A DNA stretch of 64,000 nt from NCBI GenBank assembly GCA_022701365.1, contig JAKUHH010000241.1:1-64000 (forward strand), in the 5' to 3' direction. Numbering within the stretch: position 1 is the stretch's first letter; every line of letters starts with the position of its first letter. Both the position numbers and the translations under genes were made by a program. The notes beneath the pieces were generated by a model. The model did not search any database and was not told the DNA's origin. It saw nothing but the letters and a program-made list of their open reading frames with translations. Of the stretch, positions 46,281-57,049 are shown one piece after another. Origin of the DNA: Mycocentrospora acerina (taxonomy: Eukaryota > Ascomycota > Dothideomycetes > Pleosporales).

Positions 46281-49200
46281 TGTAACAACGCAGTTTATTA
46301 GAGAGTGATCTGAATAGGGTCTAAAGTGTCTACTACTAGGCATATAGGAGTGCTAGGACTAGAGGGTAAACTCAAGATACTATTCTCTACACCTATAGGT
46401 CTTATAATAAAAGATGTAGAAAAACTACTTTATAAAGCTAGATAGACTTCTTCTCTTATATACTCTTCTTTAGAGTTACTACTTTAAGTAAGTATAAATT
46501 AAGTAGCTTTTAAATTAGTATTAGTTAACTTAAAAGTAATAATAAGATTTAATATTATAAATATTATATAACTCTTTCTTTATATAAGCAGAAAGTCTCT
46601 TTCTATAAAGTTATCTTTTATTAGTGTAAGAAAGAGAGAAAAAAGAGGAATAGTCTAGATAGTATCTAGTTATCTTTCTCTTATTTTTATAAAAAGTCTT
46701 TTAGTTAAGTCTATATTATTTTAATATTTTACTTAATTATCTAGTATAAGTCTTTATTCTTTCTAAATATATTTTTATTTTTATTTAATTTTTATTTTTA
46801 TTTTGCTATAAAGTAATTTTAATATTATTTTGTCTTTTACTTTAAAGTAAGAAAAGTATTCTTAATAATTACTTTAATAATTATCTTTCTTACTTAAAGA
46901 TTAGCACCTACATAAAAAGGCTTTTCTTCTAAAATCTTAGTCTCTTTAGTAATATGTCTTAAAAAATTATATATACACCTTTATTAAGTATTTTTAATAG
47001 TGTTTTACTAATAAGTATAGCAAAACTACAACTGCAACTATAACTATAACTAGAACAGCAGCAGCAGCAGCAACAACAACAACAGCAACAACACCAGCAC
47101 CAGCACTAACACCAACACTAACACCTGCCCCTATGCTAATCCTCCTTTCCCCTAGTGCCCTTTTAGTAGCCTTTTAGGTTATCTGTATATAGTATATATA
47201 AGCTATTACTTGCAGGTAATAAGTTAAGTTTTTATTTTATTTAGTAAAATTAAAAAAAATTTACTTCTTATTTAGAGGAAAATAAAAAGTATAATCTAGT
47301 ATATAACTATATTTTATCTTCTTATCTTTAGTGCTAATTCTTTAATAAGTACTATTATATATTAGACTTAAGCTTAGATTTTTCTATAAGGCTTTAAACT
47401 TATAAAGTAACTCTATCTATAGCAGTATTAATAGTAAAAAAGAGATTAATATAGTTTAGAAGTTTACTTTTAAAGTAGCTTATTAGTTAGTAATATTTAT
47501 AAAAGTAGCTAACTTTTAAGCTACTAGTATAACTATAGTAAAAACTATACTTATATAATATTAGTTAATATAAAAAGCAGTTAAGTCTTTATAGGCAAAG
47601 TTAAGAGAGATTTAAAAAGTAGTAGTAAGTATAAGAGCTATAATAGAGGGGATAAAAGAGATGATAAAGAAGATAGTAGTAAGAATAGCAGATATAGTAG
47701 TAGTATTAGTAAAAAGAAGTAAAAGTAGTAGTAGTAAAAGTAGCTATTAGAGAGAAGGTTAGTTAAAGTAGTAGTAGAAGTAGTAATAATATAGTACAGT
47801 CTCTAGGCAAGAGTAAGCTAATAAAGTTTAGTAAAAACATAGTAACAAGTAGTGCTAAAACTAGATCTAAGTTAAGTCTATTAGCTTATATATACTAGAT
47901 ATATTAATAAATAAGAATTATAATACTTAAGTTAATTATTCTTAAAGTATAACATATCTTCTACTCTATCTTTTTAAGCTTATTTCTAGCTATTTAGTTC
48001 TTATAGTAAGCTAGCCTTATATAGATATATGTTATAAAAAGCTTTTAATTTATAAAAAGATTAAATAAAGTTTAAAAATTTGTACTAAATAAAGTCTAAT
48101 TTATATCTAATTTAGCTAACATAATATTTTAAAGTAGATTAGTAAATTGTTTTAGTAAGTATCTCTTTTATTTCTTAGTTATTTATAATATAAATAAAGA
48201 TTCTAGCAGGTTTAAGTAATTCTTCTTTTAGTAAGAGATCTTAAAAGTCTTTCTATAAGATATTTAGTATTAAGATTTTATATATTTATAAGCTAAAAAG
48301 AAACTTTAACTAATATAAGTGCCTAACTTATTTAAGTACTTTAAAAAGATCTTCTTATTATATAGATAGCTTTTAGCTAAGTCTTAAGTTAGTTAAGTTC
48401 TTAGTAAATAAGTACACTATATCTCTAACGTACTAATTTACTAGTTATTAGTACTTATTAACTATAGCTTATATTTAGGCCTAAGCCTTTTCTATATTAT
48501 CTTTAGCTTATTACTAGGTATTATATATACAGGTTGTTAATATAAAGTTGTTATAGTAGATAATTTTATTAAATTATTTAGCAGAAGGTATAAGGCTCTT
48601 TTAGTTCTAACTCTATCTTAGTTTGCTACTAAAGAAGAGCTAATATAAAGCTATTTTAATAGTACTGTAAAAGAGAGTTATTTAAGCATAGTTAATTAGA
48701 AGTAAGAAGTTACTCTAGATATTTTAGTAAAAGGATATAAAAGGCTATAATCTCTAATTAATATACATATTTATAATCTTTATTTAGCTATCTCTCTCTT
48801 TATAAAAAGTAGTAAAGAGCTTAACTTTTCTACTTATATTTTACTAGAACTTTAACTAAAAACTAGATATAAATTAGAGACTATAGTCTTATAAAATTAT
48901 ATTTAAAGTATATCTAAAATAGTATACTTATTAGATAAATAAGTCAACTATGCCTTAGGTTTTAATTATCTTATAATGTTAGATATTAATAGATTATTTA
49001 GATAGTTAAGTAATAATTACTATAATCTAGTTATACTTAGCTTAATCTTTTAAGAAATCTTTTAAATTAATATTTTAGTGCTATATTAGTCTTCTAAAGA
49101 TAGGTAATAGTTAGAAGTATCTTAAAAAATAGGACTATCTTAGATATCCTCTATAATAAGAGATATAGTTTTATATATACTATTAATAGCTAGCCTTTAT

Positions 49201-52200
49201 ACCTTTCTAATAGTACTTTTAGACTAAAAACTAATAAGTCTTTTTAGAGCTAAAGTGCGCTATAGAAATTTAATTATATACTTTTTAAATAAGCTAGGTA
49301 TATAGAAAAAAATCTTTAAATAAGTAAAATTAATCTTAGTAAAGTAAAAGTTTATTACTAATTTAATAGTTATCTAGTAGCTTTACTTATTATTTCTTTA
49401 AAGTAGACTATTATTTAAAAAAACTATATCTATTTGTTCTAGAGAGATCAAAGCTAAAAAAGTTATATTAAGGCATAAAGTATTAATAGATATTATCTAT
49501 TAAATTTAAGTTTAGAGGTAAGTCTAAGCTAGATTAGTATTAATTTAGCTATAAAGATAATAAGAACTAAGTACGACTTTTAATTAATTATCTTCTTAGG
49601 CTAGCTTTAGCTAGCTTAAGTCTTATTTTTGTTAGCTAAAGATATTAGCCTTCTTATTATTCTTACTTAGAGTATACTTAATTTAAAAATTAAAAAGAGC
49701 TAAAGCTTTAGACTATTATACTTATTTAAAATTAATTACTTTAGTAGTTATAAATTATTCTAAAGTGCAGTAGTCTAAAAAGACTAGGACTTAAGTCTAG
49801 AGAAGGTTAGTTTAGCTGTCTATTTTAATAAAGCTTAAAGAATAGCAAAAAGTTCCTTAATACATATTTCCTAATTAAGCTTAGCTTTAGATAAAAGGTT
49901 CTATTTCTTATTAAAGTGTTGTTAAATTAAAACTCTACTAACTATACTCTCTATTATATTACTTTTAATTGAAGTATTTTAATTAGGCTTAAATTAGTAT
50001 TAAGTAAGTATAGCTAAGAAAGCAGTCTTAAAGAGATAAAAGGCCTTCTTGCAATTTAAAGTCTATATAAACAGTATAATAAAGCTTTGCAATATAATAA
50101 AAGGTTTTATAACTTAAAAGAACTTAGCAATAAATTAATAGTAAAAACCTATTAAGCTTAAGAAAGACTTTATACTAATAATTGTAGTAATTTATTCTTA
50201 GTTCTTTAAAGCTTCTACTTTTTCTAGGTCTACTTTAATACATTTATTAGTTAATATATATCTAAAGTACTTTAAAAAAGTAGTATAGAACTTACTTTTT
50301 TTAATATCTACTTAAAGACTAGCAGTATGTAGTCTTTCTAGTACCTGCTTTATATGCTATTTATAAGTAACAAGGTATTCTAAATAAATTAAGATATTAT
50401 CTAAGTAAGTAATATAGAAGTTATCTAGAAAATAAATTAATATATTATTTATACACTATTTATTACTTATAAGGCTATTAAAGAAGTTAAAAAGTAGTAC
50501 TTTACTTTTATATATTTTATAATAAGTTTAGAAAGTAGTATAATCTTTAGAGTCTAGATTTATATAAATGCAGTTTAATACTAAATAAATATTAAACTTA
50601 GTAAATATCTTAGCCTTTAATAAGTAAAATAAAAGATTTTTTTATAGAGAAATAGAAATATAACTTTATAAATAAAGTTATTTAATTTACAGAAGTACAA
50701 ATAAATGCAGAGGTCTTTATTAACTTTCTTAATAAATAAAATTTAAGATTTAAAAGAGCTCTAACTATATTTAAACTAGCTTTTTTATAAGTTCTCTTAG
50801 ATATAATATTTAGTAGCTTTTAGTTCTTCTATTTTTTGTTTATTTAGAAGGCTATAACTATTAAGAAGATGTTTAGTTAGTTTAATCTTAAAGTTATATA
50901 GTAAAAAGTCTAAGAGAGCTTCTACAGCAGTTTTACTAAAGATATCTTTAAAAGAGTAGTAATAGAGTATTAAGTAGTCCTATATTAGAGCTATTTTATT
51001 AAAGTAATCTTTTAATTTATTTTTATTTAAATTTAATTAATTTTATAAAAGCTAGTAGTAAAGTATTTATTTTCTTAGTATTATAAATTAAAGTAGAAAG
51101 TATTAGCAGAAATAAAAGTAATAAAAAAAGGTTTAGTATATATAAGTTTTAGTAAGAGTTAAATAGGTTTTAGTCTTAGGTCTTATATAAGAAGAGGTAA
51201 AAACTTCTTACTCTTTAAGAGTTAAAGTATTCTTTAAATCTTATAAATAGTAGTAGTTATACTATACTTCTTTTAATAGTCCTTTTATTCTTTTAGCTTA
51301 TCTAATTATATAATATCTAAAGTAATAGTTTTAGTAAGAACTATTTAATTAAAAGTTATAAAGAGTAGTAGAGCAGGATTATATTTAGTAAGATAGTAGC
51401 TTAGCTAGATAATCTAGAAGTAATCTATATCTAAATATAGCTTAAATTACTTTATTTATTTAATTTTAATAAGATAGTTTTATAAGCTAAGGTCTTTAAT
51501 TAAAAAATAGCAGTTATAGATTTTTCTTTTATTAATAATTATGTTTAATTTAATATACTAATTTACTAAGTAAGAGATTTAGTCTTAAAAACCTTTAACT
51601 ATAACTTAAAAAAGTAGCTTTTAGATAAAAGTCTAAAGAGCTAATAAAATAGAAGAAGTAATTTTTAAATTTAAGAAAAGATAACCTTAAGTAATAGTAT
51701 TAATTAAGAAGTATAATTAGACCCTAAAACCTTTAGTTTAAAGAATAGAAAAAAATACTTAAAATCTCTTAAATAAGTTTAAGAGACTAATATTTAATAA
51801 GTTATAATAGTTTAGGCCTAAGAAGGGAGATCCTTCTAAGTGTCTCTATTTCTTATTTAATTATCTTCTTAGTTAAGGTATTCTTCTAATTCCTTAAGGT
51901 CTTTATTAATGTATAAAAACTTAATCTTCTATACTTAATGTAAAAGACACTTATTTATAAAGTGTCTTAGCTTATTACAGTTATAGCAGTTACTTAGAGT
52001 TAGATCTCTTATAAGGCTTAGAGTCTTAGATATAAGCTAAAAAGTAAGTAAAAGTTAAAGTTAAGTTTAGATACAGAGGTTAGCTTATTAGTATAAGTTA
52101 TAGTTTATTCTTAGTAAGGACCTCTAAATTAGACTTGAATAAAGTTAATCTAGCTTATATATTATATAGATTATGCTTTTAGTATTTAAGACTAAAGCAT

Positions 52201-53638
52201 AGTTCCTTTATTCTATATTAAACACTATTAGGTATTTAACTATAAGCTTAAAAGAGTTATTTTATTATTACTTTAATCTAAAGCTAGGTATCTATAAGTA
52301 TAGTATAATCTTTATTTTTAAGTAGTAAAACTATTCTAATCTAAGTACTTGTTCTTTAATAGCAGCACTAAAGAACTGTACGTTAGAAGAAAAAATTTCT
52401 ATCTTATATATATAGAGTTTATTATAAGCAGCTTAGCTTTTAGCTCTTTTATTTCTTATAATAAAGAAAGACTTAAGTAAGTTAATTATATCTTCTATAA
52501 TCTTAAAATAGTTAAATAAGGTATTAAATAAGTATTAAGGCTTTAAGTACTCTTTAGCTATTTTAAAAGTATAACCTTAGACTAATGCTATATAGTCGCG
52601 CTTACTATAATAGTAGTCTATATTAATCTTTAATTAGTCTTAGATTAAGGTTACTATTAGTAAAAAGTTAAGTTATAACTATTATAAAAGATAGTAATAG
52701 ATAGTATTCTTTTAGATAGTTTTATACATATAGTATTATTAATTAATATCTTAGACTAAAACTTTAGAGGTTAAGGTTATTTTAAAAGAGTTAGTAGTAA
52801 TATAGTTCTAAGTAAGAGATAGTCTAGAGTAATTATAAGTTACTATAGTTCTTAGATTTCTATATAAAGCTAGTATACTAGTTAAGCTAAGTCTTTTTTT
52901 CTTTAGTCTAAATCTAGTATAATTTTTATACTAGTTCTTACTAGATTAGAGGATAGAGTAGAATTAAGTGCCTCTACTATTACCTTTAAGGTTAAGCCTT
53001 AAGTATATACTAATCTTTAAGTTAGTTTCTTTAATCTTAGAGTAATAGTAGTAGATATTAGAGTTAAGTCTAATTCTGCTAAGTTCTTAATAGTCTCTAA
53101 GTTTCTACTATAGTATAATTTTATATAGCTATTCTAAAGTAATTTTAATATAGTAGTCTAAGAAGTTTTAAACTTAAAAGCTCTAGTTATTAAGAGATTA
53201 TAGAGATCTTAGCTATAATAAAATACTATATATAATAGTAAAGTCTAAATTAGTTCTAAAATATATAAGGCTTAGATATAATTTAAATAAAATAAGTAGT
53301 AATATTATTTATAAGCTAATACTAGCTAGGATAAGTTTTTCTATATAATATAATAACACAGGTTATAAGAGAGTAATATAAATAGAGTCTAAAGTGTCTA
53401 CTACTAGGCATATAAGAGTGCTAGGACTAGAAGGTAAACTAAAGATACTATTCTCTACACCTATAAGTCTTATATAAAAAGATATAGAAAAACTACTCTA
53501 CAAAGCTACACAGACTGCCCTCCTTATATTTATCCATTCCTAGGGTTATTATCTAAGGCAAGTACGAATTAGGTAGCTATTAGATAGGTGTCGGTTGACT
53601 CAGGGGTAATGATATGATGTGACGTTGTGAACGTTACA
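46281..53638 (-). mobile_element. Complete, mutated Ty3/gypsy element (family I)
   Basis: LTRs lie at 46281-46568 and 53349-53638 in the same orientation, with about 6.8 kb between them. On the minus strand, 50365-50440 reads FLDNFYIT and then YLDNILIY, the catalytic loop of gypsy RT, so the right LTR is the 5' one. A long stretch without recognisable motifs (about 48.2-50.3 kb), where RNase H and integrase should lie, follows. Then comes an acidic or Lys-rich triplet region (47600-47770), the compound microsatellite and the 3' LTR. No frame is open. Flanking pentamers GTAGG and TTAGT differ, so no target duplication survives. Confidence 0.85.
47026..47132 (-). repeat. Compound microsatellite in gypsy family I 3' region, copy 2
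   Basis: On the plus strand AACTATAACTATAAC, then CAG/CAA triplets, then CACCAG/ACTAACACC units. It is the reverse complement of the arrays at 38820 and 53640. Confidence 0.85.
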
Positions 53639-54521
53639 TTAGTGTTAGTGTTAGTGTTAGTGTTAGTGTTAGTGTTGTTGCTGCTGCTGCTGCTGCTGCT
53701 GCTGTTGTTGAAGTTGTAGTTATAGTTATAGTTATAGTTATAGTTATAGGTATAGTTATAGTTGTAGGTACAGTTTTGCTAAACTTGATAGCAAAAATAC
53801 TTATAAAAAGGCTTTACAAAGAGTATGTACAAAAATATTAAGCTTAATTACTAAGAAGATTAAGATTTTAGAGAGAAAGTCTTAATATATAAGAACCTCT
53901 CTTAGAGTAAAAAAGATACTAATTTAAATAATAAATAAGGAAATTCAATATTGAAAGTAAAATATAAAAAATATTTTTTAAGAGTACTTTATAGTAAGTT
54001 ATAAATAAGAGTTTAATATAGGAAGAAATCTAAGTAGATAATATAAATACGTATAATCTTAAGAAAAGTAAGAACGTAAAGTAATTTAGACTTAAGATAG
54101 AAGGGCTTTATTAAGGTAAGAAAAAGAAACTTATATGCTTCCTAAACTCTATCTTACTCTTTCTTCTATTTAATTTATACTAATAAAAGTTAACTCTGCA
54201 GAAATAGACCTTTTGCTTATATAGAAAGATAGAAGTATTATATTTATAAATTATATTTTACTATTACTCTTAAGTTAACTAAGAACTATCTAATAGCTAC
54301 CTTATTTATACTTGCCTTAAATAGTAACTATAAGAAGAGATACAAAAGAGAGTAATTTATATAGCTTTATAGAGTTGTTTTTTTATATCCTTTTATATAA
54401 GACCTATAGATTTAGAGAATAGTATCTTTAGTTTACCCTCTAGTCCTAGCACTTTTATATGCCTAGTAGTAGACATTTCAGACCCTATTCAGATTACTCT
54501 CTTATAACCTGCATTGTTTCA
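53639..54521 (+). mobile_element. Gypsy family I 3' fragment with 3' LTR
   Basis: Starts inside the microsatellite, directly at the last base of the neighbouring 5' LTR. It runs through about 460 bp of the family's 3' non-coding region to a degraded LTR at 54236-54521. Orientation is opposite to the complete element on its left. Confidence 0.8.
53640..53775 (+). repeat. Compound microsatellite in gypsy family I 3' region, copy 3
   Basis: TTAGTG units, then GCT triplets, then GTTATA hexamers, in the same order as the other two copies but with purer arrays. Confidence 0.9.
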
Positions 54522-54523
54522 CG

Positions 54524-56337
54524 TATAATTGAGAGAGCTACTCTACTAACTATAGGCACCTCTACAAATCTGGATCTTAACAATATAATAATATAACATA
54601 TAGTTAATTATAGAGTAGATTAAGTTGTACTTAAGGTATCTTTTTATATGTATATAAGTTATAGCTAGTCTCTTTTCACTCTATGCAGCGCACAAGAGCC
54701 TAGCAGCTGTATCTAGATTACTCTCCTTCTTAATACTCTTTATAAGTAATCTTCCTATTAGCCCCTTATTAAGCAAGTAGATCCTCTTAAGATCTCTTTA
54801 CGAACACTCTTTACTTATATATACACTGTTTTATATGCTATTTATAACTAATACTGCTTTATTTACTCTTTTATAGCAGGCAACTTAGTTAAATAGTAGC
54901 TTAGCAGAGAGTATAATTACCCTAGCCCTCTTCTTTAGATAATTAATTGCCTTCATAGATAAGGCTATTAAAAAATTCTTATAATGCTAAATATAATTAA
55001 ATAGTAATACTAATTATGTATTAAGCTTGTTAATGTTGCTTAGTATAGAAGCCTCTTAGAAAGATTCTATAAGAGCAGCTATAGTAGTAGGTGTATAGAG
55101 CTTTACATTAAGCTTTAATAGAATAATACCTAGCTAAAGAGGCATAAGGCCTGCACTATAAAAAGGCTAAGTAGATATTTGCTAAAATAAATAATTATAT
55201 ATAAACAGCCTTATAGACTTGCAAGAACTTAAGTTTTATAATAAAGTTAACATGTTAGCAGATAAAGTTTTTAGCTTTACAGCTATGTTTAAGCTTTAAT
55301 TGTAAAAAGTAAATAATATAGAGTAACTCTAGTAAATAAGATAAGTAAAGTAATAAATAGAGTATATAAATGTTTTTTTATAAAGATCTTTAAACTTAAG
55401 TTAGTAGTAGCTATTATAGTAATTTAAGATAAGTATGTAATATCTACTAATAACATAACTCTTTATATAAACATTAAAGTGCATTTAATACTTAACTCCT
55501 AACTTATTATCTATTTACCTATTATTACTTACTGTAATAACCTATTTATGTAAGTTATTTTTTTCTTTATACTAATAAGATAAGTAATGCTAGCTAGCAA
55601 AGATAAGGAAAAGCAAGACTAATAAGCTAGTATTATTAGTTGCAGTAATTGCTTCTACCTACTTATAATTACTTAGCTAGTTAGCTTTTAGCCTACTTCC
55701 TCTCTCTTATATTATTACAATAAGCTAAGTTATAATCTTGCATATTATAAAGCCTACTTTATTAAAGTTAAAGATATTTTTATTTTAGCTACTGCACTTT
55801 ACTTTTCTTTTTTTTATAAGCTTAAACTAGTTTTGAATTATAGTTAGATCCTTACGTAGGGCTTCCTGCCTATTATATGCTTAATTAAAACATATTATAT
55901 AAATTTCTATATACTTAATATAGTTGCGCAGATAGTAGATGCTAACCTAACTATTGCTGTGCACAGCTAGTAGCCTATTAGCTATATTATATAGCTATGT
56001 ATATAGGTAAAAATCTCTATTAGTTAAAGTTACGTATATAGCTAACTATTTCTTACTTCTATGACTAAGTAATCTTCTTTAAGTTAGGCTAGCAATTGCG
56101 TTAGGCAGGTCTACTAGCATGTTAGTAGGAGAGCATTGCTTAAGAGACTGTAAATATCCTTGCAGTATATTACTTAATCTAGATTAAATTTATATTAAGA
56201 GCTAATATAGCAAGATTTACAATAGCCTTATTATAGGCTTATAGAGGAAGAGTAGATAGAGTTATAATTAATTTAAGTGTAGAGTGGCACAAAGTTAGCA
56301 GGGTAGCTCACTCGCTTGTACAGCTCACTCGCTTGTA
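54524..56337 (-). mobile_element. Fot1/pogo-type DNA transposon, mutated
   Basis: Terminal inverted repeats match: the left end reads TATAATTGAGAGAGCTACTC, and the right end inverted reads TACAAGCGAGTGAGCTACCC. Both have TA at the outer edge. Total length is about 1.8 kb, normal for Fot1-like elements. On the minus strand, 55690-55775 reads FNKVGFIICKIITQLIV, close to the first catalytic-Asp region of fungal pogo transposases (FDE-x-GF-x-x-GK). The stretch 55430-55460 reads LLVDITYLS, like the LLLDGH-x-S second catalytic block. Stops interrupt all frames. It lies two bases from the end of a gypsy LTR. Confidence 0.8.
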
Positions 56338-57049
56338 AACTATGTTACTAGAAATAGGCAATTCTAGAGAGAACAGGTTAATTAAAAAAGACTATAATAA
56401 GAATGCTAGCAGTCAATAACTTTTCTTATTATTTAATATATGAACTTTAAAAGAGATTAAATACTAAATTAATTATTTATCTCTATCTATATAATCTGAA
56501 TATCTTAAAACATTTTTTCAAAATTAATGAAGGTACCAATCCATCAAGTACCAGTTTACTCTGCAATAAATACAGAAGTAGTTTATTAGCTGCATTATAA
56601 ACAACTACATAATCAGTGGCAAGCTATTCTTTATTTAAGCTTCATTTGTACCTAATAATACCTTCTCTTCTAGCAAAGGAAAATATGTTTAATTTATCTA
56701 ATAATTATGCAATGAATGTTTACTAGCATGTTAGTAATTTAGCATATTATTAGTATTGTGTAAGACTTTAAAATTTTAGTAATTTCTCTTTAATTTGCAT
56801 TATAAGATGCAAGTTAGTAAGCTTAGTGTTTGCTTTTTAAGATAGCAATGTATTATTACAGCATAGAGCTATTACAAGCTAAAGTGTAAGAGGTGAACAA
56901 ACTTCGTAGGGCGCGCGACTTGCTTATTTGCGCGGCCAGCTTGTAAAGCATGTTAATATTAAAATGGAATTTGTAAATGACGCTTTTTAATTGTAGTAGC
57001 CTAACAGGAACTGGGCTAAAAACGCTATCATTGTATTTACATGAACTTC
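56338..57049. other. AT-rich transition to gene island 3
   Basis: No motif readable. A short GC-rich patch with inverted character (GGGCGCGCGAC and GCGCGGCC) lies at 56908-56940. Confidence 0.4.

Noticed and set aside
53640..53775. Microsatellite considered as a telomere-like or CRISPR-like array
   Set aside because: It lies within a gypsy element, units are 3-6 bp without spacers, and two other element copies carry the same array.
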